Notes under the pieces: generated by a model
The model's database searches: none
What the model saw: the letters and a program-made list of their open reading frames with translations, nothing else
What the model was told of the DNA's origin: nothing
Translations under genes and position numbers: made by a program
NCBI GenBank assembly: GCA_944391805.1
Contig: CALXUY010000083.1
Coordinates: 1-33,655, forward strand
Direction of reading: 5' to 3'
Length of the DNA stretch: 33,655 bases
Source: an uncultured Clostridia bacterium
GTDB lineage: Bacteria > Bacillota > Clostridia > Oscillospirales > CAG-272
In this document: one piece after another, positions 22,941 to 31,395 of the stretch
Layout of the letters: each line of letters starts with the position of its first letter
How positions within the stretch are numbered: position 1 is the stretch's first letter

Positions 22941-24497
22941 TCAATCCTTTCTGCGGCGCGAAACGCCAACGGCAGCTCCGGCAGCAACGCCTGACATCAG
23001 CAGAATCGGAAGCAGCCCGATGCTCGAGGAGCAGCCTCCGTCGTCCTCTCCGGCGGGCGCGGTGGTGCCGGGGGCATCCGTATCCTCGGGCGCCTCGGTC
23101 GGCTCCGGCTCGCGTGTCGTCTCTTCGGTGGGATCGGAATCGTCGGTGTCGGTCGGGTCTTCCTCGTCGTCATCGTCATCACCGGGATCGGGATCGATCG
23201 GTTCGGCGTTGATGTCCACAATAAAATCACAGTTCTCGGCAAGCGGAATGACCACGTCATCCACCGCGCCGTACCAGTCGGCAGGCTCCGTATGCGAGCC
23301 GACAGCCTTGGTGAACACCGCGGTGGTCGCATCCGTCACACAGTAACCGACATTGGGGGTTCCGTCAAGCATCTCACCGGTCAGATTTCCGGACGCCTGT
23401 CCGAACAGAATCCCCAAGGTATATTTGGAGAGATCGGTGACCACCGTGGGATTGAACAGAATGTCGCCCTTGAAATAGACGTTCTGCGCAAAGCCGGAAT
23501 CCAGGAACGCGCCGGTAATGCCGCCGATGCGATGATTGGATTTGCTGGACGCCACACTGTTGCTGGTGACGCTGACCGTGCAGACGCTGTAAACGTTCAG
23601 CATTTCAGGCGCGCCGCCCACATACTGACCGACAATCGACCCGATGCGGAACTCGTTGGCTCCGTCGGTCTGATTCAGCGTCACCGTCAGGTCGCCGGTG
23701 TTGTAGCAGTTCTGAATGATTTTCTGCTTATAAACGCCGTTGGTGGTTTGCTCCATGTTGTTGCCGTTGTTCCACGGGTCAATCACCTGCCCGATCAGCG
23801 CGCCGACATAAACAGCTTTATAATTGGTATCGATCGTGACGTCGGCCTTGTTATAGCAGTTTTCAATCAGGAAGCCGCAGCGTCCGGCGCCCACCAGCGC
23901 GGCGCTCCGGTTGGAGTTGGTCAGGTGGATGTCGCCGCTCTCAATTCCGATGTTTTTGATGGTGGCGCCCATAATCACGCCGAACAGCCCCTGCTGGTGC
24001 AGCGCAACGGTCTGCATCTGTCCGCTCTCCTCATCCAGCACCTCGGTGCTGGTGGCAAGCGCCAGGTTGTAAATTTTGTGGTTGCCGCCGTCAAAGGTGC
24101 CGGCAAAATAGCTGTAGCGGTTGTCATCGGTCTCCGCCGTAGAGAGGCCGTCACTGCCGGCTCTGCAGCCGCCGATGGCCCACCACTCCTTGTTGTCAAT
24201 GTCGATGTCCACGGTCAGCTCAAAGAACTTTCCGCCATAGGTGGTTTCCTTGTCGTTCAGGCGGACGTTGGCCGCAAGCTGGGCCAGATCAGCCGCGCTC
24301 TGAATCAGCCACGGATCCTCCTCGGTTCCCGAACCTTCAAACTCATATTCCTTGTCGGCCTCCGGAACCACGCCGTCCCATTTGGAGGCGTCCGCGGGAA
24401 CCGTAACCTCCTCCGCACCGGCGCCGACCGCTGCGAATACCGCCAGCACAACCGACAGGACGGTGAGCATACAGAATAAACGTACCAGCTTTTTCAT
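22941..24497 (-). CDS. Secreted GLUG/beta-helix-like surface protein
   Basis: The 518-aa protein has a signal peptide (about 1-27), then an 'EDPWLIQSAADLAQLA' entry motif and repeated 'GTFDGGNHKIYNL', 'GLFGVIMGATIKNIGI' and 'NCYNTGD' units typical of GLUG-type right-handed beta-helix proteins. Next comes a long Asp/Glu/Pro/Thr-rich linker (about 435-490) and a C-terminal tail with GGCSSS, a hydrophobic helix and RRRKD. It is probably a surface adhesin or glycan-binding protein; no catalytic site is seen. GGAGG nine nt upstream fixes ATG at 24497. It lies between the solute-binding lipoprotein and the secreted sialidase in the operon. Confidence 0.78.
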   Translation of the reverse strand: MKKLVRLFCMLTVLSVVLAVFAAVGAGAEEVTVPADASKWDGVVPEADKEYEFEGSGTEEDPWLIQSAADLAQLAANVRLNDKETTYGGKFFELTVDIDIDNKEWWAIGGCRAGSDGLSTAETDDNRYSYFAGTFDGGNHKIYNLALATSTEVLDEESGQMQTVALHQQGLFGVIMGATIKNIGIESGDIHLTNSNRSAALVGAGRCGFLIENCYNKADVTIDTNYKAVYVGALIGQVIDPWNNGNNMEQTTNGVYKQKIIQNCYNTGDLTVTLNQTDGANEFRIGSIVGQYVGGAPEMLNVYSVCTVSVTSNSVASSKSNHRIGGITGAFLDSGFAQNVYFKGDILFNPTVVTDLSKYTLGILFGQASGNLTGEMLDGTPNVGYCVTDATTAVFTKAVGSHTEPADWYGAVDDVVIPLAENCDFIVDINAEPIDPDPGDDDDDEEDPTDTDDSDPTEETTREPEPTEAPEDTDAPGTTAPAGEDDGGCSSSIGLLPILLMSGVAAGAAVGVSRRRKD

Positions 24498-24552
24498 TGT
24501 TTCTTCCTCCATTTATGATTTTTGTTTTTTGAAAAACCGTGTCTGACAGGAA

Positions 24553-25992
24553 TTATCTCCCGTATTTTTCCAATACGCTCTGCAGGTTTGCCTCCAGAAT
24601 ATCCTTGTTGCCGTTCCACCAGGAGGAGAGCCGGGTGGAGCCGTTGTTGATCTGGCTGGCCACCGCATCGCGCATGGGGATTTCATGATTGAAGAAGGTG
24701 ACGAAATCGTACCACAGAGCGTCCCGCACAATGTACATCATCTCCGAATCCTGCTCGTCATCCGCTGCGCGCAGGGTGAGCGCCTCTTCCCAGTAAGCGG
24801 GAATGATATACTTTTCACTGGTGTAGTTGAGGTACTCCAGAATGATGGTGGAACGATCAAGATCGGCGTTGGACGGAACATAGAACAGCTCCCAACGCAT
24901 CGTGTATGTAAAGTATTCGCTCTGCTCCTCATCATACAGCGGCATCGGAAGCACGCCGTAGTGATAGCTGGAATTTTTCAGCTCCGTGCAGTCGTTCATC
25001 ACGCCAAGCTGCGCACACGCAAACATCGCATTGCCGCTGGCAAGCATAATCGCGGGGCCAAAATCATCCGAACGCCGATATACGCCGAGAGAATTGTTGT
25101 AATAATCGAAATAATCCTCAAAAACGCTGACCAGATGCGTGGTGTAGTAATCGAGGATGGTCATGCTGCCGTCGGCATTGCGGGTGGTAATCGGGGTATC
25201 CGAGGCGGCAATGGAGGCGGCAACTCCATGCGCGTTGTACACATATCCGAATACGTCGCCGTCGCCCTTGGCGTTGTTCTGATCCGTATCGGTGAAATAA
25301 TTCGCGGTGTACTCATACAGCTTTTCATAGGTCCACTCATAATCCCGGACCTGCTGATAGAGATCGTCGCCGGTGTTCAGCGCATCCCACAGCTCCTTGT
25401 TGTAAAAGGTTGCCATGGCATAGGAGATCTGGGACATGATGTAGCTTCCGCTCGCGCCGTAGATCTTGCCGTTGACGCTTGCGTTTTCATTGATTTTGGG
25501 AGAATACCAAGCCTCATCCCAGTGGAGATACTGGCTGGTGGCAAGATCGTGCAGGTTCCCCTCGGTTGCCGCCGGCAGACAATAATACTGCTGCCCCACG
25601 ATCAGGTCATACCCCTTATCCAACTGGCAGGAGGTACGGATGGCGGTTGCAAAAGCATCCTTACCGGTAGTGTTTCCGTCCATCGAGGTGTACTTGAAAA
25701 TCACATTGTATTTTGCCTCCACCGCCGCGTTTCTCTCATAGACAGAAGAAGAAACCGGGTCCTGATCCTCCACGGTGACATTATAGAAGCCTTCGGTCTG
25801 GGTGGTACAGAGGACCTGATACTCATACATATCGTAATCCACCGATGGGAGCGAATCCAGATAGGTATCCCCGGTTCCCTGTGAATCCTGTCCGGGCGGC
25901 GTTGTCTGTGTCCCGTCGTCGTCCTTGCCGCCGCAGGCAGCCAACGGGAGCACCATGCAAAAAATCAACGCCAGAAACAGAAATTTTTTCAC
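24553..25992 (-). CDS. Extracellular solute-binding lipoprotein of the sialic acid operon
   Basis: The 479-aa protein begins with GTG (coordinates 25990-25992) and has a lipobox Leu-Ala-Ala-Cys (Cys20), then a Gly/Asp/Thr/Gln linker. The mature domain is like the protein at 606-2099: 'YQVLCTTQTEG', 'YNKELWDAL' and 'ILEYLNYTSEKYI' are typical of family 1 solute-binding proteins. As first gene of the operon it likely captures sialylated oligosaccharides or free sialic acid for an ABC importer, but no permease gene is present. GGAAGGA lies about eight nt before GTG. Ligand and partner transporter are inferred. Confidence 0.82.
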   Translation of the reverse strand: MKKFLFLALIFCMVLPLAACGGKDDDGTQTTPPGQDSQGTGDTYLDSLPSVDYDMYEYQVLCTTQTEGFYNVTVEDQDPVSSSVYERNAAVEAKYNVIFKYTSMDGNTTGKDAFATAIRTSCQLDKGYDLIVGQQYYCLPAATEGNLHDLATSQYLHWDEAWYSPKINENASVNGKIYGASGSYIMSQISYAMATFYNKELWDALNTGDDLYQQVRDYEWTYEKLYEYTANYFTDTDQNNAKGDGDVFGYVYNAHGVAASIAASDTPITTRNADGSMTILDYYTTHLVSVFEDYFDYYNNSLGVYRRSDDFGPAIMLASGNAMFACAQLGVMNDCTELKNSSYHYGVLPMPLYDEEQSEYFTYTMRWELFYVPSNADLDRSTIILEYLNYTSEKYIIPAYWEEALTLRAADDEQDSEMMYIVRDALWYDFVTFFNHEIPMRDAVASQINNGSTRLSSWWNGNKDILEANLQSVLEKYGR

Positions 25993-26092
25993 GTGACATT
26001 CCTTCCTTTCCGATTCAGATTTGAAAATATTACCGCATTTCCAACCACAGGCGGATGATGGTCGTCTGAAATCCGGTCATTTTCACAATTTA

Positions 26093-26121
26093 ATTGTAAA
26101 ATAAAAAGCTAAAATTGTCAA
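26093..26121 (-). promoter_or_regulatory. Promoter of the sialic acid operon
   Basis: On the minus strand TTGACA (26121-26116), 17-bp spacer and TACAAT (26098-26093). The transcript would start near 26086, 94 nt before the GTG. A 13-bp palindrome ACAAT-TAA-ATTGT overlaps the -10 and could be an operator; no regulator gene is adjacent. Confidence 0.8.
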
Positions 26122-26287
26122 TACCGAAAATTGGACATCTGCAATACGTAAGTGTCAAATTCCCGTATTGAATTGTGCGTTTTGCTTTGTTCGCACCAAT
26201 TTTTTTGTCAGATATGGTCAAAGGGAACTTGCTATAAATTTCCACCTGACAGCAGTACGAACGAACATCGCAACCCGGGTATCCTGT

Positions 26288-26317
26288 AAAAAAAGGAGCA
26301 TCCCATTCGGATGCTCC
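26288..26317 (-). terminator. Rho-independent terminator of the MBOAT/DHHW operon
   Basis: On the minus strand GGAGCATCC, loop GAATG, GGATGCTCC, then seven T. It is about 150 nt after the DHHW gene stop and isolates that operon from the sialic acid promoter. Confidence 0.85.
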
Positions 26318-26467
26318 CGGAAAAACGGCCATCTTCACATTTATTTTCTCTACCGTATAAAGACAGTGCGGCGAGAGCGCAGACGGCACGGAAACTCGCC
26401 CGCTTCGCCTTTCGCGTCTGCCGGGAATTTCCGTACAGAACCGTTCCGCCAACCCGAACGGCCTGAA

Positions 26468-27640
26468 TCAGTGCAGGCGTGAGAGCTTGTCCGCTGTGAT
26501 GACATTCTCCAGCGTATACACCAGCAGAACCCGGTCCGCGCCGTACTGATCGGCCGCCGCGCTCAGGTCGGTATAATCCGCCCGCGAGGACGAGAGATTG
26601 AGCAAAACCAGATCAAAATGCTGCGCGAGAAAGGGGGCCAGGCTGTTGGCAAAGCTGTCCTTGAGCAGCAGCAGCACAGGGCGCGGCTCCCCCGAGGACA
26701 TCCGGACGGTGACAACGTCGTGCGTCCCGTCGAGGAAAGCCGAATAACAATCCTTTTTTTGCAGCCAGCTGCGGGTATACAGCCCTTCCAGCGGCTTGCC
26801 GTCGGCGGTGACGGCAAAATCCCCCTCATTTCCCAACAGCCAGAACTCCACCGTATCAGGCTGCACCCACTTCATTCCTCCCGCCGACCACAGCGTGCCG
26901 TAAAAATGATCCGATACGGTCTGCCGGGTGAAGCGTTTGGCCGGAAGGATCTGCTCCTCCATGCCATATGCCTTCATGACCTCGCAATAAGCGTAGTACG
27001 CGCCAAGCGTGGTCCAGTGATGATCGGTTTTATAGTAAACCTGCTCGCCTGCCCGGAAGCGCTCGCGCAGCAGAGAAACCGTTTCGACGCGCTGCACCGA
27101 CGGCTCGAGCTCACGCCGGATGCTGTCCAGCAGTGCGTCGCTGATTTCGGTCGGATAGTCGAAGGCCGAGGCGGCCACATCGATATTCCGGCCGGTCAGC
27201 AGCACATGGAAGGGGCATGGCAGCGCGTCCGCCGCGCGGTTGATTCCTGCACAGGCAGCACGGACGGTTTCGGGATCAAACGCATCCGCATCGGTCAGCG
27301 TGCTTCCATCGGCACAGCGCATCTCAAACTGCCGCCGCGCCAACTGTCCCCCGGCGCCGAGCAGAATACCGTCGTTTTCCCCTTTTCCAAGCGCGATTTC
27401 CGAGGCGCCCTTCCAGCCCACCAGCGTGTCGCGCAGCGGAAACTGATCGGCAAAATAATCGTTGACGGCCCCCGAAAAGTCGCCGGACATCAGCTGATCC
27501 CACGAGAAGGACGGCAGGGTGCGCAGCCCGCGGTTTTCCTGCTCGGAAAAGGACTTGTCCGGCAGCAGGACAAAGGCCGCCGCAAAGCCGAACAGGATCG
27601 ACAGAAAGAGCAGCGAGGTGATCCATGACATTCGTTTCAT
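26468..27640 (-). CDS. DHHW family (AlgX/AlgJ-like) O-acetylation partner protein
   Basis: The 390-aa protein has one N-terminal TM/signal segment (about 5-26), then the family N-terminal 'SEQENRGLRTLPSFSW', and the name-giving motif KTDHHWT (DHHW at 206-209) followed by 'LGAYYAY', the SGNH-like catalytic region of AlgX/AlgJ relatives. AGGAGG six nt before ATG fixes the start; the frame extends upstream but only as shadow of the MBOAT gene. It lies 11 nt after the MBOAT stop. Families of this pair transfer acyl groups from the membrane enzyme to a cell-surface polymer; the polymer here is unknown. Confidence 0.85.
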   Translation of the reverse strand: MKRMSWITSLLFLSILFGFAAAFVLLPDKSFSEQENRGLRTLPSFSWDQLMSGDFSGAVNDYFADQFPLRDTLVGWKGASEIALGKGENDGILLGAGGQLARRQFEMRCADGSTLTDADAFDPETVRAACAGINRAADALPCPFHVLLTGRNIDVAASAFDYPTEISDALLDSIRRELEPSVQRVETVSLLRERFRAGEQVYYKTDHHWTTLGAYYAYCEVMKAYGMEEQILPAKRFTRQTVSDHFYGTLWSAGGMKWVQPDTVEFWLLGNEGDFAVTADGKPLEGLYTRSWLQKKDCYSAFLDGTHDVVTVRMSSGEPRPVLLLLKDSFANSLAPFLAQHFDLVLLNLSSSRADYTDLSAAADQYGADRVLLVYTLENVITADKLSRLH

Positions 27641-27651
27641 CGCTTCCCTCC

Positions 27652-29043
27652 TCAGAAATTGAGATACTCGAAGGGGCTGAACGTGGAGTCCACCAGATAT
27701 GCCACACAAACCACCAGCACCATGGCCGAGAGCACCGGCACCAGCGCGCGTGCCGGGCGGCGCCGCGCCGTCCAGCGCGCAAACCACAAACGGGGCCACG
27801 GAGTAGAACCGACCGCGGCGATTGCCAGGAGAGGCAGCAGGCGCAGGAGCTGATATGCTGCCACCGGCACCGAAAAGCCGACGGTCCCAACCCCGAAGAG
27901 CGCGCGGAAGCAGGAAAGTCCGGCGGCCAGATCGGTATAGGAGAAAATGAGAAAGCTGACCACAACCAGAAGCATGGTGTAAAAGTGCCGGAACACCGCC
28001 GGCGTTTTTTCGAGCCATCGGCGCAGGAACAGATGCTCGCAGATCAGAATCACGCAAAAATACAGGCCCCAGAGTACAAAATTCCAGTTGGCGCCATGCC
28101 AAAGCCCGGTCAGCGCCCAGACCACCGCAATGTTGCGGCACTGCTTCAGCTTTCCCCTCCGGTTGCCGCCCAGCGGGATATACACATATTCCCGGAACCA
28201 TGTGGAAAGCGTGATGTGCCACCGTCGCCAGAACTCGGTGATGCTTTTGGCGATATACGGATAATTGAAATTTTCCGGGAAGGAAAAGCCGAACATCCGG
28301 CCCAGTCCGATGGCCATATCCGAATATCCCGAAAAATCATAATACAGGTGCAGCGTGTACAGAATCATAATCATCCACGCGCCAAGAGCGGTCGGTTCAA
28401 ACAACTGCAGATTCTGGTAATAGGCATATCCGGCCGCCAGTGTGTCCCCCAGCAGCACCTTTTTGCCCAGTCCACAGCAGAACCGCCGGACGCCGGAGGC
28501 AAAGTCCTCGATCGTTTCCCTCCTCCGGCTGAGCTGCTCGTCAATCTCCTGATACCGCACAATCGGCCCGGCAATGAGCTGCGGAAAAAGCGTGACATAG
28601 GTGCCGAATGCGATATAGTTCCGCTGTACGGCCGTTTCTCCGCGCCAGAGATCGATGGTATAGGAGAGAATCTGAAAGGTGTAAAACGAAATGCCGATGG
28701 GCAGGCTCAGGCCCGCAATCTGCGGGAGGCGGAGGATGGAGGCGAAAAAGTTATAATATTTGAAAAAAAACAGAAAGGAAAGATTGATCAGAACGGATAC
28801 CAGCATCCACCGCCTGGCCTTTTCCGGCTCCCTGTCGCGGCAGCGCTCAATGAGAAAGCCGAACGCATAGGCCGAGGTGACCGACACCATCATCAGCAGA
28901 ATATACACCGGCTCTCCCCAGCCGTAAAACAACAGGCTGACCGCAAACAGCACGACGTTTCGCCAGCGCAGCGGCGAGAGATAGTACATCAGCAGCACAA
29001 CCGGCAAATAGGCGAACAGAAACACCAGAGAGGAAAATACCAT
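27652..29043 (-). CDS. MBOAT family O-acyltransferase (AlgI-like)
   Basis: The 463-aa protein has about ten transmembrane segments. It carries the AlgI/DltB-type landmarks 'LPIGISFYTFQILSYTID', 'YYDFSGYSDMAIGLGRMFG', 'FWRRWHITLSTWFREYVYIPLGG' with His276, and 'LTGLWHGANWNFVLWG' with catalytic His316. It moves acyl (usually acetyl) groups across the membrane to extracellular polysaccharide or peptidoglycan. The DHHW partner follows directly. AAGGAG precedes ATG. A GATAC-A-GTATC palindrome at 29075-29085, 32 nt upstream, may be an operator. Confidence 0.93.
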   Translation of the reverse strand: MVFSSLVFLFAYLPVVLLMYYLSPLRWRNVVLFAVSLLFYGWGEPVYILLMMVSVTSAYAFGFLIERCRDREPEKARRWMLVSVLINLSFLFFFKYYNFFASILRLPQIAGLSLPIGISFYTFQILSYTIDLWRGETAVQRNYIAFGTYVTLFPQLIAGPIVRYQEIDEQLSRRRETIEDFASGVRRFCCGLGKKVLLGDTLAAGYAYYQNLQLFEPTALGAWMIMILYTLHLYYDFSGYSDMAIGLGRMFGFSFPENFNYPYIAKSITEFWRRWHITLSTWFREYVYIPLGGNRRGKLKQCRNIAVVWALTGLWHGANWNFVLWGLYFCVILICEHLFLRRWLEKTPAVFRHFYTMLLVVVSFLIFSYTDLAAGLSCFRALFGVGTVGFSVPVAAYQLLRLLPLLAIAAVGSTPWPRLWFARWTARRRPARALVPVLSAMVLVVCVAYLVDSTFSPFEYLNF

Positions 29044-29146
29044 ACCATGCTCCTTTCCATCGAAAATCCTTCATGATACAGTATCGGTCAAAATATGCGC
29101 TCAAATTCCCGCCATTCCGCAAACCGCATTTGCAATATATAGCGCG

Positions 29147-29590
29147 TTATGTTGAATTTTCCGGCGCGCTTTTCTCTTCTCCGGTCATTTTCCGCGTCAG
29201 GATTTCGAGATTCCACACGGTCTGCGGATTGAGAAAATGCTCAATCAGCTCGGTCTGCTCCAGCTCGGAGGAGCTCCCGTTGAGCGCGCACAAAAAGCGC
29301 AGAATCACCCCGTGCCGGTAGAGCAGATATTCTCCCTCTTGTCTGCCCTTTTCGGTCAGGCGGATCTCGCCGTACGGCTCGGTGGAAAGGTACCCGCTCT
29401 CCTGCAGATGCCCGAGCATTTTGCTCACCGAGGAAGGCCGCACGTTCAGCCCCTCTGCAAGCGCACGCACCCGCACGCGCCCGCCCTCCCGCTCCATGCG
29501 GGAAATCATCTCGAGATAATCCTCCATCGCGTCGGTCAGCTCCCCGGCGCCTCTTTGCCGGTAGCCCTTCATCGTAAAAAATTCTTCCAT
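29147..29590 (-). CDS. DtxR/MntR-family metal-dependent repressor
   Basis: The 147-aa protein has an N-terminal winged helix starting 'LTDAMEDYLEMISRM' (with the metal-ligand Asp and Glu positions of MntR), recognition segment 'LNVRPSSVSKMLGHLQESGYL', and a dimerisation domain with 'RHGVILRF' and 'TELIEHFL' supplying His, Glu, Glu and His ligands as in MntR. There is no SH3 C-terminal domain, as in MntR. It is divergent from feoA/feoB, so it probably senses Fe2+ (or Mn2+) and represses the feo genes. GGAGA eight nt before ATG supports the start. Confidence 0.85.
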   Translation of the reverse strand: MEEFFTMKGYRQRGAGELTDAMEDYLEMISRMEREGGRVRVRALAEGLNVRPSSVSKMLGHLQESGYLSTEPYGEIRLTEKGRQEGEYLLYRHGVILRFLCALNGSSSELEQTELIEHFLNPQTVWNLEILTRKMTGEEKSAPENST

Positions 29591-29643
29591 AAAATTCTCT
29601 CCGATCTGTCACGGCCTGTCGAAAAACCGAATACGCTGTTGTT

Positions 29644-29669
29644 GAAATGTTTCCTTGAGCCAACATTTC
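29644..29669. promoter_or_regulatory. Candidate operator between the metal regulator and feoA
   Basis: GAAATGTT (29644-29651) and AACATTTC (29662-29669) are perfect 8-bp arms with a 10-bp spacer, in the 144-bp divergent gap. A dyad of this size fits a DtxR/MntR dimer. The identity of the binding protein is inferred. Confidence 0.55.
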
Positions 29670-29734
29670 CGGTCAGCCCGCGCCGCCCTCCGGCGGCGGA
29701 CCGTATTCCAACGTATGCGAAAGGACGCCAGATC

Positions 29735-29992
29735 ATGAATCAGAAACAAACACTGGACAGCATTCGCCCGGGAGAGCGCGCTGTCATACAGCAGTTAAAC
29801 GTCAGCGGCCAGATGCGCCGCAGATTTCTCGATATCGGACTGATTGAAAACACCACCGTCGAATGCCTCGGCAGAAGCCCCGGAGGCGATCCGTCGGCCT
29901 ACCTCATCCGGGGAGCCGTCATTGCCATTCGCGCCCAGGACTGCCGCGGCATTCTGATCCGCCGGCCTGCGGAACCCGCGCCATGGGCCTGA
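29735..29992 (+). CDS. feoA: Ferrous iron transport protein A
   Basis: The 85-aa protein is one SH3-like FeoA domain: 'LDSIRPGERAVIQQLNVSG', 'MRRRFLDIGLIENTTVECLGRSPGGDP' and 'YLIRGAVIAIRAQDCRGI'. It is a small cytosolic partner that helps FeoB. ATG at 29735 is chosen since AAAGGA lies upstream and the domain starts there. Its stop overlaps the feoB start by 10 nt. Since feoB is broken, FeoA may have no partner unless another feoB exists. Confidence 0.92.
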   Translation: MNQKQTLDSIRPGERAVIQQLNVSGQMRRRFLDIGLIENTTVECLGRSPGGDPSAYLIRGAVIAIRAQDCRGILIRRPAEPAPWA

Positions 29993-31395
29993 CCGGACGC
30001 TCCACCGGCCGGCACGCAGTGGACCGTGCCCCCTCGGTATGCCGCCGCTCGGAAACCGACCGTGTGGTGGCGCTGGCCGGCAACCCGAACGTGGGCAAGA
30101 GCACAGTGTTCAACGGTCTGACCGGAATGAACCAGCACACCGGCAACTGGCCCGGAAAAACCGTTTCCATTGCGCAGGGGCGGTGCTCCGGCCGCGAGCA
30201 TGACTATGTGCTGGTGGACATTCCCGGCACCTATTCTCTGCTTGCCCATTCGGCCGAGGAGGAGGTGGCGCGCAACTTTCTCTGCTTCGGAGATCCCGAC
30301 GCAATTGTGGTGGTATGCGACGCCACCTGCCTCGAACGCAATCTCAATCTGGTGCTGCAAACGCTGGAGATCTCCTCCCGCGTGCTGGTATGCGTCAACC
30401 TCATGGACGAAGCCAGGCGGAAGCAGATACACATCTCGGTCAAACGGCTCTCAGAGCGGCTGGGCGTTCCCGTGGTGGGAATATCCGCCCGGAAAAAGCA
30501 GGATCTGGCCCGTGTGGTACGGGAGCTGGACGCATTACCCGCAAACAATAACCCATACCGGGTGCGTTATCCGGAGCCGATCGAGCAGGCGATCTCCGGA
30601 TTGCAGACCGTGCTGGAAGCGCGTGAGCTGAAGCGGCTGAACCCGCGCTGGCTGGCGCTGAAGCTGCTGGAACAGGACAAAACGCTGGAGGCCGAGCTGC
30701 AGCGTTACCTCGGCTGGGATATTTTGGGTGACGCCGAGCTGCAGGACTGCCGCAGAACGGTATGTGAGGCGCTTGCCGGGCAGGGGCTTGACGGCGACCG
30801 GATCAAGGACGCGATGGTTTCTTCACTGGTCAGCGCCGCGGAGGAGTTTGCAGGGGAAACCGTCCACTGTGAAAATCACGGGTACAGCGGCTTTGACCGC
30901 AGGCTCGACCGGATTCTCACCAGCAAACACACCGGCTACCCCCTGATGCTTCTGCTCCTGCTGCTCACCTTTTTTCTGACCATCACCGTTTCCAACGTGC
31001 CATCGGGCTGGCTCTCCTCGCTGTTCGGCTTTCTGGAGGAGCAGCTCACCGCGTGGTTCACCAGGCTCGGCGCGCCCGATTGGCTGCACGGTCTGCTGGT
31101 GACAGGCATGTTTCGGACGCTGGGCTGGGTGGTGTCGGTGATGCTGCCCCCCATGGCCATCTTCTTCCCGCTCTTTACTCTGCTTGAGGACTGCGGATAC
31201 CTGCCCCGCATCGCCTACAATCTGGACCGCCCGTTCCGGTGCTGCAACGCCTGCGGCAAGCAAGCGCTGACCATGTGCGTGGTTGATATTGGGATACGGA
31301 CAGCAATGCCATATTCCGCCATTTTGCATGGAGGCTTTCTCACATCCGGTAGGTACGCCGCATGGGCACACCCGAAAAGCGGAAGCGGATTTTAA
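29983..31395 (+). pseudogene. feoB: Ferrous iron transporter FeoB, interrupted by an integrated element
   Basis: The 470-codon frame encodes the GTPase domain (G1 GNPNVGKST at 33-41, G2 'TGNWPGKT', G3 'DIPGTY', G4 'NLMD', G5 'SARKK'), the helical GDI region, and the first transmembrane part ending at 'CNACGKQALTMC'. In intact type II-like FeoB this continues with 'MGFGCNA' and about 250 more residues. Here homology stops near 31278 and about 38 unrelated codons run to TAA at 31393-31395, overlapping the recombinase 3' end. The missing half would lie beyond the element. Iron import by this protein is presumably lost while the element is integrated. Confidence 0.85.

Larger units (their letters stand above)
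25993..26467. other. Intergenic region: operon promoter and upstream terminator
   Basis: This 475-bp gap has no convincing gene. It contains the sialic acid operon promoter (26093-26121), its ~95-nt A/T-rich leader, the MBOAT/DHHW terminator (26288-26317), and a weak inverted repeat ACGGAAA/TTTCCGT near 26386 and 26430. Short open frames overlap these signals and lack family resemblance. Confidence 0.7.

Noticed and set aside
26090..26452. Minus-strand open frame of 120 codons before the sialic acid operon
   Set aside because: It spans the MBOAT operon terminator and the operon promoter and has no ribosome site.
27641..28222. N-terminal extension of the DHHW gene
   Set aside because: It overlaps the MBOAT gene antiparallel in frame only, is Arg/Gly/Pro-rich, and AGGAGG plus a signal helix mark the ATG at 27640.
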